Shown in pieces: positions 18,484 through 27,609 of a DNA stretch of 64,000 bases; within the stretch, counting starts at the first letter, position 1, and every line of letters starts with the position of its first letter. The notes under the pieces were generated by a model that had not been told where the DNA came from, made no database searches, and saw nothing but the letters and a program-made list of their open reading frames with translations. The stretch comes from Pseudogemmobacter bohemicus (GTDB lineage Bacteria > Pseudomonadota > Alphaproteobacteria > Rhodobacterales > Rhodobacteraceae), in contig NZ_QNHG01000003.1 in the NCBI RefSeq assembly GCF_003290025.1, forward strand, positions 646,460 through 710,459. The letters run 5' to 3'. A program made the translations under genes and the position numbers.

Positions 18484-19179
18484 ATGATGACCATCTCTCC
18501 AGAGCTTCTGATCCTCGATTGTGACGGTGTGCTGATCGACAGTGAGATCATCAGCGCGCGGATGCTGGTTTCTGAGCTGGCGGCGCTTGGGGTGCAGATC
18601 GACCTTCCTTACGTCGCGCGCCACTTTCTGGGGCGCAGCTATCCGACGGTGATGGCGACGATCCGGCAGGATTTCGGCCTCGACCTGCCGCAGGATTTCG
18701 AGACCGGCTACCGCGAGGCGCTGCTGGCGGCTTTTGCCCGCGATCTGCGGGTCATGCCCGGCGTCACCACGATGCTGGATCAGCTGGCGCTGCCGGTCTG
18801 CGTCGCGACCTCGTCCAGCCCGCGCCGTGTCGAGACCTCGCTGCGGCTGGTGGGGCTCTGGGCCCGGCTGGGCCCGGTGACCTTTACCGCCAGTGAAGTG
18901 GCGCGAGGCAAGCCCGCGCCGGATCTATTCTTGCACGCGGCGACCCGGATGGGGGCTGACCCTGGCGCCTGTCTGGTGATCGAAGACAGCCTGACGGGCT
19001 TGCGTGCGGCTAAAGCGGCGGGCATGGAGGTCTGGCGTTTTACCGGCGGCAGCCATATGGGGCCTCAGACGCCGGAAGAACCCGAAGACGCCCGCCCGGC
19101 GCGCCGTTTTGACGATTTCGCCCGGTTTTTTGACATTGCGCCAGCATTGAGGAGGTCGGCCTTGAGGAGACAGCCATGA
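18484..19179 (+). CDS. HAD-superfamily sugar-phosphate phosphatase-like hydrolase
   Basis: A 231-residue HAD subfamily IA hydrolase. The nucleophile motif is DCDGVLIDSE (about residues 10-19), motif II is the ATSSS segment, motif III is the GKPAPDLF lysine, and motif IV is VIEDSLTGLRAA. Phosphatases of this type act on phosphorylated sugars or polyols, or are beta-phosphoglucomutases. The last four bases (ATGA) overlap the start of a SorC-type polyol regulator. It is therefore probably co-expressed with the smo regulator and may dephosphorylate a sugar phosphate from that pathway; this is inference. Tandem ATGs at 18484 and 18487 leave the start ambiguous by one codon. Confidence 0.85.
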   Translation: MMTISPELLILDCDGVLIDSEIISARMLVSELAALGVQIDLPYVARHFLGRSYPTVMATIRQDFGLDLPQDFETGYREALLAAFARDLRVMPGVTTMLDQLALPVCVATSSSPRRVETSLRLVGLWARLGPVTFTASEVARGKPAPDLFLHAATRMGADPGACLVIEDSLTGLRAAKAAGMEVWRFTGGSHMGPQTPEEPEDARPARRFDDFARFFDIAPALRRSALRRQP

Positions 19180-20132
19180 GCCGCGCCGATACCGAGCCGA
19201 GCCTGCTTGACGATGCCGCCCGCGCCGGCTGGCTCTATTATGTCGGCGGCATGACCCAGGACCAGATTGCGAGCGAGCTGGGCATTTCGCGCCAGCGCGC
19301 GCAGCGCCTTGTCAGCCGCGCCATGGCCGAAGGGCTGATCCAGGTGCGGCTGAACCACCCGATCGGCGCCTCGATGGATCTGGCGGCGCGGCTGAAACAG
19401 CGGTTTGGCCTGTCGATCTGCCGGGTGGTGCCGGGGCTCGGGCCCGGGGCGGACCCTGCCGCTGGTATCGCGGGGGCGGCGGCGGCCGAGCTGGAGCGCA
19501 TCCTGCGCAGCGCCGCGCCGCTGACCATCGGCTTCGGTACCGGCCGCGCGCTGCGGGCCCTTGTCGAAGCGCTGGAGCCGCTGGCTGCGCCGCAGCACCG
19601 GCTGGTCTCGCTGATCGGCAATATCGCCCCCGATGGCTCGGCGAGTTTCTTCGACGTGGTGATGCGGCTGGCCGACCGGGTGATGGCGCCGCATTATCCG
19701 ATGCTGGTGCCGGTGGTCTCTCCGACCGCGGCCGAGCGGGCCGGGTTCCACGCGCTTGCCCCCGTGCAGCGGGTGCTGGAACTGGCGCGGGCGGCGGATG
19801 TGGTCTTTGTCGGCGTCGGCCAGATGTCGGAGGACGCGCCCTTGCAGATGGATGGCTTCGTCAGCGCGGCGGAATTGCGCGAGATGCAGGCCGCCGGAGC
19901 GGCGGGTGAAATCGCCGGCTGGGTCTTCGACTCAGAGGGGCGCTATCTCGATTTCGGCATCAATACCCGCACCGGCGGGGTCCGGGTCGAGCCGGACCTG
20001 TCCCGCCCCGCCATCGGCATTGCTGCAGGCGCATCCAAGGTGCCGGGCATCCATGCCGCGCTGAAATCCCGTATTATCAACGGCCTGGTGACAGACGCCC
20101 CCACGGCCGAGGCGCTGCTGTCCCGCCCCTGA
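19176..20132 (+). CDS. SorC/DeoR-type sugar-binding transcriptional regulator of the smo operon
   Basis: A 318-residue regulator with an N-terminal helix-turn-helix (GMTQDQIASELGISRQRAQR, about residues 24-43). A long C-terminal sugar-binding domain follows with the GFGTGRALRALVEAL and VGVGQM signatures of the SorC family. It lies directly upstream of smoE on the same strand. A perfect 9-base inverted repeat in the smoE promoter overlaps a -10-like element, so it most plausibly controls smoEFGKS-mtlK in response to a polyol or its phosphate. It overlaps the HAD phosphatase gene by four bases. Confidence 0.88.
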   Translation: MSRADTEPSLLDDAARAGWLYYVGGMTQDQIASELGISRQRAQRLVSRAMAEGLIQVRLNHPIGASMDLAARLKQRFGLSICRVVPGLGPGADPAAGIAGAAAAELERILRSAAPLTIGFGTGRALRALVEALEPLAAPQHRLVSLIGNIAPDGSASFFDVVMRLADRVMAPHYPMLVPVVSPTAAERAGFHALAPVQRVLELARAADVVFVGVGQMSEDAPLQMDGFVSAAELREMQAAGAAGEIAGWVFDSEGRYLDFGINTRTGGVRVEPDLSRPAIGIAAGASKVPGIHAALKSRIINGLVTDAPTAEALLSRP

Positions 20133-20171
20133 TCCCCCTCTGACCCTCGCAGCTGCGGCGCAGGAAGGGGA

Positions 20172-20225
20172 TTGACGAATCCCGTCTTGTTGTGAGCAAT
20201 TGACCGCATTGCGATGAATTGCTCA
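20172..20225 (+). promoter_or_regulatory. smoE promoter and operator
   Basis: TTGACG (20172-20177) and AGCAAT (20195-20200) are spaced by 17 bases. The perfect inverted repeat TGAGCAATT (20193-20201) and AATTGCTCA (20217-20225), with a 15-base spacer, covers the -10-like element and the probable start region. This arrangement suits repression by the adjacent SorC-type regulator. The ribosome binding site GGGAGGAAG follows at 20249-20257. Confidence 0.55.
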
Positions 20226-20261
20226 TGCGGGCGGTTCAGGCGCAGACAGGGAGGAAGATCA

Positions 20262-21575
20262 ATGAAACTGTCGCACCGCGCCATGTTTGGCGCGACGGTC
20301 GCGCTCGCCCTTTCGGGGGCTGCCATGGCCGAAACCACCATCACCGTTGCCACCGTGAACAATGGCGACATGATCCGCATGCAGGGTCTGATGGATGCAT
20401 TTTACGCCAAACACCCCGATATCAAGGTCGATTGGGTGACGCTGGAGGAAAACGTTCTGCGCCAGCGCGTCACCACCGATGTGGCGACCAAAGGCGGCCA
20501 GTTCGACGTGATGACCATCGGCACCTATGAGGCGCCGATCTGGGGCAAGCAGGGCTGGCTGGTGCCGCTGAACGATCTGCCCGCCGATTACGATGTCGAT
20601 GACCTGCTGCCGGCCATTCGCGGCGGGTTGACGGTTGATGGCAACCTGATCGCCGCGCCGTTCTACGGCGAAAGCTCGATGGTGATGTATCGCACCGATC
20701 TGATGGAGAAGGCCGGGCTGACCATGCCCGAGGCGCCGACCTGGACCTTCATCAAAGAAGCCGCCGCCGCGATGACCGATAAGCCGAATGAGGTTTACGG
20801 CATCTGCCTGCGTGGCAAGGCCGGCTGGGGCGAGAATATGGCCTTCCTTTCGGCCATGTCGAACAGCTTCGGCGCCAAATGGTTCGACATGGACTGGAAG
20901 CCGCAATTCGACCAGAAGCCCTGGGCCGATACGCTGACCTTCTATCTTGACCTGATGAACAATTATGGCCCGCCCGGCGCCTCGAATAACGGTTTCAACG
21001 AGAACCTCTCGCTGTTCCAGCAGGGCAAATGCGGCATGTGGATCGACGCAACCGTCGCGGCGAGCTTTGTGACCAATGCCGCAGAGTCGACCGTGGCCGA
21101 CAAGGTCGGCTTCGCGCTGGCACCGGATAACGGGCTGGGGAAACGCGGCAACTGGCTCTGGGCCTGGAACCTCGCGATCCCTGCGGGCACGCAGAAGGAA
21201 GAGGCCGCGAAAGCCTTTGTCGCCTGGGCGACCAGCAAGGAATACCTCGCTCTGGTGGCCGAAAAAGAAGGCTGGGCAAATGTCCCCCCCGGCACCCGTC
21301 AGTCGCTTTACGACAATCCGGAATATCAGAAAGTGCCGTTCGCGAAGATGACGCTCGAGTCGATCAATGCGGCCGACCCGACCCTTCCGGCGGTCGATCC
21401 GGTGCCCTATGTCGGCGTGCAATTCGTGGCGATCCCGGAATTCCAGGGCCTCGGAACAGCTGTGGGACAGATGTTCTCGGCGGCGCTGGCAGGGTCGGAT
21501 ACGGCCGAAGGCGCGCTGGCCAAGGCCCAGGCCTTCACCACCACCGAGATGACCCGCGCGGGCTATATCAAGTGA
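20262..21575 (+). CDS. smoE: Sorbitol/mannitol ABC transporter substrate-binding protein SmoE
   Basis: A 437-residue periplasmic binding protein, close to the length of R. sphaeroides SmoE. The signal peptide is MKLSHRAMFGATVALALSGA with cleavage near AMA|ET (about residue 23). The mature protein has the CUT1 family pattern, with ITVATVNNGDM at the start and a polyol-binding two-lobe organisation. ATG 20262 follows GGGAGGAAG. It is the first gene of smoEFGKS-mtlK and is separated from smoF by a strong hairpin, consistent with binding protein being made in excess. Confidence 0.93.
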   Translation: MKLSHRAMFGATVALALSGAAMAETTITVATVNNGDMIRMQGLMDAFYAKHPDIKVDWVTLEENVLRQRVTTDVATKGGQFDVMTIGTYEAPIWGKQGWLVPLNDLPADYDVDDLLPAIRGGLTVDGNLIAAPFYGESSMVMYRTDLMEKAGLTMPEAPTWTFIKEAAAAMTDKPNEVYGICLRGKAGWGENMAFLSAMSNSFGAKWFDMDWKPQFDQKPWADTLTFYLDLMNNYGPPGASNNGFNENLSLFQQGKCGMWIDATVAASFVTNAAESTVADKVGFALAPDNGLGKRGNWLWAWNLAIPAGTQKEEAAKAFVAWATSKEYLALVAEKEGWANVPPGTRQSLYDNPEYQKVPFAKMTLESINAADPTLPAVDPVPYVGVQFVAIPEFQGLGTAVGQMFSAALAGSDTAEGALAKAQAFTTTEMTRAGYIK

Positions 21576-21594
21576 TCTGTTAACGAATCCTCCG

Positions 21595-21627
21595 GGCGGG
21601 GCTGCTCCTCTCCTTCGCAGTCCCGCC
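21595..21627 (+). terminator. Hairpin between smoE and smoF
   Basis: Arms GGCGGGGCTGC (21595-21605) and GCAGTCCCGCC (21617-21627) form an 11-pair stem with one G-U pair and an 11-base loop, followed by ACCTTTTCCCCC. It probably acts as a partial terminator or 3' mRNA stabiliser downstream of the binding-protein gene, as known in other CUT1 operons. Confidence 0.65.
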
Positions 21628-21657
21628 ACCTTTTCCCCCGAGTTTCAGGACCAGATC

Positions 21658-22530
21658 ATGGCGACCGAACAGTCCCGAACGGCTGCGCGTCTTATGGTTT
21701 CTCCGGCGGTTATCCTTTTGTTTTTGTGGATGATCGTGCCGCTGGGCATGACGCTTTACTTCAGTTTCCTGCGCTACAACCTGCTTATGCCGGGGATGGA
21801 GACATGGACCGGCTTTGACAATTATTACTATTTCATCACCCAGCCCGCTTTCTGGCCGGCGCTGATCAACACGCTCTTACTCGTCCTGGGCGTGCTGGCG
21901 ATTACGGTGATCGGCGGCATCGCCCTGGCTTTGCTGCTGGACCAGCCGTTCAGGGGCCAGGGGATTGTGCGGGTCATGGTGATCGCGCCTTTCTTCGTGA
22001 TGCCCACTGTCGCGGCGCTGGTCTGGAAGAACATGTTTATGAACCCCGTCAACGGCATGTTCGCCCATATGTTCAAGGCGGTCGGGTTGCAGCCTTTTGA
22101 TTTCCTGTCGCAGGCGCCGCTGGCCTCGATCATCCTGATCGTCGCCTGGTCCTGGCTGCCCTTTGCCACGCTGATCCTGCTGACCGCGCTGCAAAGCCTT
22201 GACCGCGAACAGATGGAGGCCGCCGAAATGGACGGTGCCGGCTGGGGCAGCCGTTTCTGGCACCTGACTTTGCCGCATCTGACGCGCTCGATCACGGTCG
22301 TGATCCTGATCCAGACGATCTTTCTGCTCTCGGTCTTTGCCGAGATCCTGGTGACAACCAATGGCGGGCCGGGAACGGCATCGACCAATCTCCCGTTCCT
22401 CGTCTATTCGCAGTCGCTTTTGTCCTTCGATGTGGGCGGCGGTGCGGCGGGCGGCATCATCGCGGTCATCCTGGCCAATATCGTTGCGATCTTCCTGATG
22501 CGGATGATCGGCAAGAATCTGGAGACCTGA
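21658..22530 (+). CDS. smoF: Sorbitol/mannitol ABC transporter permease SmoF
   Basis: A 290-residue inner-membrane permease of the CUT1 class (MalF-like). Six hydrophobic segments are visible, starting MVSPAVILLFLWMIVPLGMT. The EAA loop is AAEMDGAGWGSRFWHLTLPH (about residues 188-207), which docks to the ATPase. Three bases separate its stop from smoG. Assignment as SmoF follows from order and strong similarity of the whole operon to the R. sphaeroides polyol operon. Confidence 0.92.
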   Translation: MATEQSRTAARLMVSPAVILLFLWMIVPLGMTLYFSFLRYNLLMPGMETWTGFDNYYYFITQPAFWPALINTLLLVLGVLAITVIGGIALALLLDQPFRGQGIVRVMVIAPFFVMPTVAALVWKNMFMNPVNGMFAHMFKAVGLQPFDFLSQAPLASIILIVAWSWLPFATLILLTALQSLDREQMEAAEMDGAGWGSRFWHLTLPHLTRSITVVILIQTIFLLSVFAEILVTTNGGPGTASTNLPFLVYSQSLLSFDVGGGAAGGIIAVILANIVAIFLMRMIGKNLET

Positions 22531-22533
22531 GCG

Positions 22534-23364
22534 ATGGCGCGCAACACAAGCCCCGCCCGCAAATGGGTCGTCACCGTGGCGGCCTGGACCATCGGTTTCC
22601 TGATCTTCTTCCCGATCCTCTGGATCATCATCCTCTCGTTCAAGACCGAGGGGGACGCGATCAAATCGCCGCTGGCGGTGCTGAGTTCGGGCTGGACGAT
22701 GGAAAGCTATCATGTCGTGCAGGAGCGCTCGAATTACTTCCTGCATTTTATGAATTCGGTGATCATCTCGCTGGGCTCTACCGTGCTGGCGCTGGTGATC
22801 GCGATCCCGGCGGCCTGGTCGATGGCTTTCGTCCCCGGCAAACGCACCAAAGACCTGCTGATGTGGATGCTTTCGACCAAGATGATGCCGGCGGTCGGCG
22901 TGCTGGTGCCGCTTTACCTCTTGTTCCGCGATTTCGGTCTGCTCGACAGCCGCATCGGTCTGGTGGGCGTGCTGACCCTGATCAACCTGCCGATCGTGGT
23001 CTGGATGCTTTACACCTATTTCAAGGAAATCCCCGGCGAGATCCTTGAAGCCGCGCGGATGGACGGCGCCAGCCTGCGAAACGAGATCCTCTATGTGCTG
23101 ACGCCGATGGCGGTGCCGGGGATCGCCTCGACCATGCTTCTGAACATCATCCTCGCCTGGAATGAGGCTTTCTGGACGCTGCAGCTGACCACAAAGAACG
23201 CGGCGCCGCTCACGCAGTTCATCGCCAGCTATTCCAGCCCCGAAGGGCTCTTCTACGCAAAACTCTCGGCGGCCTCGACCATGGCCATTGCGCCGATCCT
23301 GATCCTCGGCTGGTTCAGCCAGAAACAACTCGTCCGCGGCCTGACCTTTGGCGCGGTGAAGTGA
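22534..23364 (+). CDS. smoG: Sorbitol/mannitol ABC transporter permease SmoG
   Basis: A 276-residue MalG-like permease. Six membrane segments are visible. The EAA loop is AARMDGASLRNEILYVLTPM (about residues 174-193), and the C-terminus RGLTFGAVK is typical of CUT1 MalG-type proteins. It pairs with SmoF to form the channel. Spacing to smoF and smoK is only a few bases, indicating one transcript. Confidence 0.92.
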   Translation: MARNTSPARKWVVTVAAWTIGFLIFFPILWIIILSFKTEGDAIKSPLAVLSSGWTMESYHVVQERSNYFLHFMNSVIISLGSTVLALVIAIPAAWSMAFVPGKRTKDLLMWMLSTKMMPAVGVLVPLYLLFRDFGLLDSRIGLVGVLTLINLPIVVWMLYTYFKEIPGEILEAARMDGASLRNEILYVLTPMAVPGIASTMLLNIILAWNEAFWTLQLTTKNAAPLTQFIASYSSPEGLFYAKLSAASTMAIAPILILGWFSQKQLVRGLTFGAVK

Positions 23365-23372
23365 GGTAAATG

Positions 23373-24368
23373 ATGGGACAGATTACTCTTTCCGCAGTCA
23401 CGAAATCCTTCGGCGAAGTGAATGTCATTCCGCCGCTGGATCTGACCATCAATGACGGTGAATTCGTTGTGTTCGTCGGGCCTTCGGGCTGTGGCAAATC
23501 GACTTTGCTGCGGCTGATCGCGGGGCTGGAGGATATTTCCTCGGGCCAGGTCGTGATCGACGGCAAGGACGCGACCGAGACCGCACCGGGCCAGCGGGGC
23601 CTTGCGATGGTGTTCCAGTCTTATGCGCTTTACCCGCATATGACGGTGCGGAAAAATATCGCCTTTCCGCTGAAAATGGCCGGTCTCAGCCAGGAGCAGC
23701 AGAATGCGAAGGTCGAGCAGGCGGCAAAGGTGCTGAATCTTTCCAACTATCTCGACCGCCGCCCGGGTCAGCTCTCCGGTGGGCAGCGCCAGCGTGTAGC
23801 CATTGGCCGCGCCATTGTGCGCGAACCGGCGGCGTTTTTGTTCGACGAACCGCTTTCCAACCTGGATGCGGCTTTGCGCGTCACCATGCGGCAGGAGATT
23901 TCCGAGCTGCACCAGACGCTTAAGACTACGATGATCTATGTCACCCATGACCAGGTCGAGGCGATGACCATGGCCGACAAGATCGTGGTGCTGAATGCGG
24001 GTCGCATCGAACAGGTCGGATCGCCGCTGGAGCTGTATCGCAGCCCGAAGAACCTGTTCGTCGCGGGCTTCATCGGCAGCCCCAAGATGAATTTCATCAC
24101 CGGCGCCGAGGCGGCGCGCGAGGGCTGCACCACGCTCGGCATCCGCCCCGAACATGTGGACCTGCGCGAGGGCGGCCGCTGGAACGGCATTGTCGGCCTC
24201 GCTGAACATCTCGGTTCCGACACCTTTCTCAAGGTGATGACCGAGGAGGCGGGCGAGCTGACCGTGCGGGTCTCGGGCGAAAAGGCGCTGCATCACGGCG
24301 ACCGGGTCAGCCTCACGCCGCAGGAGGGCAAACTCTACCGCTTTGACCATGCCGGGCTGGCGCTTTGA
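23373..24368 (+). CDS. smoK: Sorbitol/mannitol ABC transporter ATP-binding protein SmoK
   Basis: A 331-residue CUT1 ATPase. It shows Walker [10 protein letters not shown] (about 35-43), Q-loop [12 protein letters not shown], signature LSGGQRQR, Walker [12 protein letters not shown], switch VTHDQVEA and a C-terminal TOBE-like regulatory domain with IRPEHVDL. Of two adjacent ATGs (23370, 23373) the second is chosen because it gives the MGQITL start seen in the family and better spacing from TGAGGT. The stop overlaps the smoS ATG. Confidence 0.93.
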   Translation: MGQITLSAVTKSFGEVNVIPPLDLTINDGEFVVFVGPSGCGKSTLLRLIAGLEDISSGQVVIDGKDATETAPGQRGLAMVFQSYALYPHMTVRKNIAFPLKMAGLSQEQQNAKVEQAAKVLNLSNYLDRRPGQLSGGQRQRVAIGRAIVREPAAFLFDEPLSNLDAALRVTMRQEISELHQTLKTTMIYVTHDQVEAMTMADKIVVLNAGRIEQVGSPLELYRSPKNLFVAGFIGSPKMNFITGAEAAREGCTTLGIRPEHVDLREGGRWNGIVGLAEHLGSDTFLKVMTEEAGELTVRVSGEKALHHGDRVSLTPQEGKLYRFDHAGLAL

Positions 24369-25138
24369 TGCGGCTTGCAGGCAAACGGGCGCTGATCACC
24401 GGCGCGGCGCGCGGCATCGGGCTGGAATTCGCCCGCGCCTATATCGCCGAAGGCGCGATGGTGGCGCTGGCCGATATCAATGAGCGCGCCGTCACAGCGG
24501 CGGCGCGCGCGCTTGGCCCGCAGGCGGTGCCGGTGGGGATGGATGTGACAGATGAGGCCAGTATTGATGCCGGTTTTGCCCAGGCCGTGGCGGCGATGGG
24601 CGGGCTCGATATCCTGATCAACAATGCGGCCTTGTTCTCGGCTGCGCCGATCACGGAAATCACCCGCCAGGATTATGACCGGCTGTTCTCGGTCAATGTG
24701 GCTGGGACGCTGTTCCCGATGCAGGCAGCGGCGCGTCAGATGATCACACAAGGGCAGGGGGGGCGTATCATCAACATGGCCTCGCAGGCCGGGCGGCGGG
24801 GGGAGAGCCTGGTGGCGGTCTATTGCGCGACCAAGGCCGCCGTTATCAGCCTGACCCAAAGCGCCGGGCTGAACCTGATCGCCCATGGCATCACCGTCAA
24901 CGCCATCGCCCCCGGCGTGGTCGATGGCGAGCATTGGGACGGGGTGGATGCCTTCTTCGCGAAATATGAGGGCAAGGCACCGGGCCAGAAAAAGGCCGAG
25001 GTGGGCGCCGCTGTGCCCTTCGGGCGGATGGGCACCGCCGCAGATCTGACTGGCATGGCGGTATTCCTCGCCACGCCGGAGGCCGATTACATCACCGCCC
25101 AATGCTTCGGCGTGGACGGCGGCAACTGGATGGCATGA
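24368..25138 (+). CDS. smoS: Sorbitol dehydrogenase SmoS (L-iditol 2-dehydrogenase, SDR)
   Basis: A 256-residue short-chain dehydrogenase oxidising sorbitol to fructose (and galactitol in the characterised R. sphaeroides enzyme) with NAD+. The nucleotide-binding GAARGIG motif is near residue 12, NNAALFS near 87, the catalytic serine region is INMASQAGRRG, and YCATK holds the Tyr/Lys pair. The GVVDGEHWDGVD stretch and C-terminal VDGGNWMA closely match SmoS from memory. The start overlaps the smoK stop, and one base separates its stop from mtlK. Confidence 0.93.
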   Translation: MRLAGKRALITGAARGIGLEFARAYIAEGAMVALADINERAVTAAARALGPQAVPVGMDVTDEASIDAGFAQAVAAMGGLDILINNAALFSAAPITEITRQDYDRLFSVNVAGTLFPMQAAARQMITQGQGGRIINMASQAGRRGESLVAVYCATKAAVISLTQSAGLNLIAHGITVNAIAPGVVDGEHWDGVDAFFAKYEGKAPGQKKAEVGAAVPFGRMGTAADLTGMAVFLATPEADYITAQCFGVDGGNWMA

Positions 25139-25139
25139 C

Positions 25140-26573
25140 ATGAGTGTCGAACTTCCCCGCTATGACCGCAAAAGCCTGACCCCCGGCATCGTCCATATCG
25201 GGTTGGGGAATTTTCACCGGGCCCATATGGCGGTCTATCTGGATGATCTGTTCAGCCAGGGGTTGAGCCATGACTGGGCAATCATCGGCGCCGGCGTACG
25301 TGCCCCCGATGCGGCGATGCGCGAGGCGCTGTTGGCGCAGGATTGCCTTTCCACCGTGATCGAGCTGGACCCGGAGGGTCGCAGCTGCCGCCGCATCGGC
25401 TCGATGGTTGATTTCCTGCCGGTCGAGCCCGGGAATGCCAGCCTGATCGCGGCGATGTCGCGGCCGGAGATTCGCATCGTCTCGCTGACCGTGACCGAGG
25501 GGGGGTATTTCATCGACGCAGCCACCGGCGCCTTTGATCCCACCGCGCCGGCGATCCTGGCGGATGCGGCGCGGCCCGGGGCGCCGGCCACCGCCTTCGG
25601 CGCCATCATCGCGGCACTGAAGGCCCGGCGCGCGGCTGCGGTCGCGCCCTTTACCGTGATGTGCTGCGACAATCTGCCGGGGAATGGCCAGGTTACCCGC
25701 AATGCGGTGGTGGGGCTGGCGCGGCTCTCGGATCCCGACCTTGCCGCCTGGATCGACGCCAGCGTCGCCTTTCCGAATGCGATGGTCGACCGCATCACCC
25801 CCGCCACCGGCCCGCGCGAACGCGAGATGGCGGCACGTTTCGGCCTTGATGACCCGGTGCCGGTCACCTGCGAGCCTTTCCGGCAATGGGTGGTCGAGGA
25901 TCACTTCCCCGCCGGCCGCCCGGCGCTGGAGAGGGTCGGCGTGACCTTCAGCACCGAGGTCCATGCCTATGAAATGATGAAGATCCGCATCCTGAATGGC
26001 GGTCACGCGATCATCGCCTATCCTGGCGGGCTGATGGATATCGCGTTTGTGCATGAGGCGATGGCCGATCCGCTGATCCTCGGCTTCCTGGACAAGGTCG
26101 AGGCGGAAGAGGTGGTGCCCTATGTGGCCCCGGTGCCCGAGACGGATATTGCCGGCTATTATCAGGTGATCCGGAGCCGCTTTTCGAACCCCGAGGTGGC
26201 GGATACCACGCGGCGGCTCTGTCTGGACGGATCAAACCGGCAGCCGAAATTCATCATCCCCTCGCTGCGGGATGCGCTGGCTCTGGGCGGGCCGGTCGAG
26301 GGGCTGGCGCTGGTCTCGGCGCTCTGGTGTCGCTATTGCGCCGGGGTGACGGATGGCGGTGCGGTGATCTCGCCGAATGATCCTGACTGGGAGCGCCTGA
26401 CGGCGCTGGCGGTGCAGGCGCGTGCGCAGCCGGAGCTTTGGCTGGCACAGCGCGCGATCTATGGTGAAACAGGTGCAGACCCGCGTTTTGCAGAGGCTTT
26501 CGCGCGCCGGCTGCGGCAGCTCTGGTCCGAAGGCACCCGCGCGACGCTGTCGGACTATCTCGGCCGGCCCTGA
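25140..26573 (+). CDS. mtlK: Mannitol 2-dehydrogenase
   Basis: A 477-residue NAD-dependent long-chain polyol dehydrogenase that oxidises mannitol to fructose. The N-terminal Rossmann region has GIVHIGLGNFHRAH, and the family's catalytic K-x4-N-x2-H motif appears as KIRILNGGH (about residues 281-289). ATG 25140 follows the smoS stop directly. It is the last gene of the operon in this window. The xylB and fructokinase genes often found in such operons are absent, so fructose must be phosphorylated elsewhere. It converges with hbdA, 22 bases away. Confidence 0.93.
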   Translation: MSVELPRYDRKSLTPGIVHIGLGNFHRAHMAVYLDDLFSQGLSHDWAIIGAGVRAPDAAMREALLAQDCLSTVIELDPEGRSCRRIGSMVDFLPVEPGNASLIAAMSRPEIRIVSLTVTEGGYFIDAATGAFDPTAPAILADAARPGAPATAFGAIIAALKARRAAAVAPFTVMCCDNLPGNGQVTRNAVVGLARLSDPDLAAWIDASVAFPNAMVDRITPATGPREREMAARFGLDDPVPVTCEPFRQWVVEDHFPAGRPALERVGVTFSTEVHAYEMMKIRILNGGHAIIAYPGGLMDIAFVHEAMADPLILGFLDKVEAEEVVPYVAPVPETDIAGYYQVIRSRFSNPEVADTTRRLCLDGSNRQPKFIIPSLRDALALGGPVEGLALVSALWCRYCAGVTDGGAVISPNDPDWERLTALAVQARAQPELWLAQRAIYGETGADPRFAEAFARRLRQLWSEGTRATLSDYLGRP

Positions 26574-26595
26574 GGGGGCACGGTCGGGTGCCGGA

Positions 26596-27471
26596 TCAGC
26601 GGGTCGGAACCGGCACCTCGCCGCGATAATCATAGAAACCGCGCTGCGATTTGCGGCCCAGCCAGCCGGCCTCGACATATTTGGTCAAAAGCGGGCAGGG
26701 GCGGTATTTGGTATCGGCGAGCCCGTCATAAAGCACATTCATAATGGCCAGGCAGGTGTCCAGCCCGATGAAATCGGCCAGTTCCAGCGGCCCCATCGGG
26801 TGATTGGCCCCAAGCTTGAGCGCCTCGTCAATCGAGCGCACATTGCCGACGCCTTCATAAAGCGTATAGACCGCCTCGTTGATCATCGGGATCAGAATGC
26901 GGTTCACGATGAAGGCGGGGAAATCCTCGGCCGAAGCGGCTGTTTTCCCAAGCTTTTCTACCACCGCATGCAGCGCGCTATAGGTGGGTTGGTCGGTGGC
27001 AATACCCCGGATCAGCTCGACCAGCTGCATCACGGGAACCGGGTTCATAAAGTGGAAGCCCATGAATTTCTCGGGCCTGTCGGTACGCGAGGCAAGCCGG
27101 GTGATCGAGATCGAAGAGGTGTTCGAGGTCAGGATGGTTTCTGGCTTCAGATGCGGCAGCAGCTGGTCGAAAATGGCCTGTTTCACGGTCTCCCGCTCGG
27201 TCGCGGCCTCGATCACGAGGTCGGAGGGACCCAGATCGGCGAGTGTCATGGTGGTGCGGATACGGCCCATCGCGGCCTGTTTGTCCTCGGCCGAGACCTT
27301 CCCGCGCGAGACCTGCCGCTCAAGATTGCGGTCGATGGTGGCTACGGCCTTTTGCAGCGAGTCCTCGCTGATATCGTTCAGCAGCACATCATAGCCGGCA
27401 AGCGCGAAAACATGCGCGATGCCATTGCCCATCTGCCCCGCGCCTACGATGCCGACCGAACGGATATCCAT
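26596..27471 (-). CDS. hbdA: 3-hydroxybutyryl-CoA dehydrogenase
   Basis: A 291-residue NAD-dependent 3-hydroxyacyl-CoA dehydrogenase. The N-terminal Rossmann motif is VGAGQMGNGIAHVFALAGYD (about residues 9-28). The catalytic histidine lies in MGFHFMNPVPVM (about residue 140), and the C-terminal dimerisation domain contains NHPMGPLELADFIGLD. It acts in butanoate/fatty acid oxidation, or the reverse reaction in poly-hydroxybutyrate metabolism. It lies downstream of etfBA on the same strand, as in many Rhodobacteraceae, but a terminator-like hairpin separates them. Confidence 0.95.
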   Translation of the reverse strand: MDIRSVGIVGAGQMGNGIAHVFALAGYDVLLNDISEDSLQKAVATIDRNLERQVSRGKVSAEDKQAAMGRIRTTMTLADLGPSDLVIEAATERETVKQAIFDQLLPHLKPETILTSNTSSISITRLASRTDRPEKFMGFHFMNPVPVMQLVELIRGIATDQPTYSALHAVVEKLGKTAASAEDFPAFIVNRILIPMINEAVYTLYEGVGNVRSIDEALKLGANHPMGPLELADFIGLDTCLAIMNVLYDGLADTKYRPCPLLTKYVEAGWLGRKSQRGFYDYRGEVPVPTR

Positions 27472-27562
27472 GATGAGCCTCTTGCTGTTGCGGCTGAGAG
27501 ATTAGGCGCGGGGGCCAGCCGGGGCAATCCCTGCCGCGGCACCGCACGGTTTATCAAACGGA

Positions 27563-27586
27563 AAAGGGCGCCCGAAAGGCGCCCTT
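27563..27586 (-). terminator. Intrinsic terminator after etfA
   Basis: On the minus strand, AAAGGGCGCC, a TTTC loop and GGGCGCCCTTT form a compact GC-rich stem followed by TCCGTTT. It lies 24 bases after the etfA stop and 92 bases before the hbdA start, so hbdA may depend on read-through or its own promoter. Confidence 0.7.
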
Positions 27587-27609
27587 TATACCTGCTCTTG
27601 CCTTGCGGC

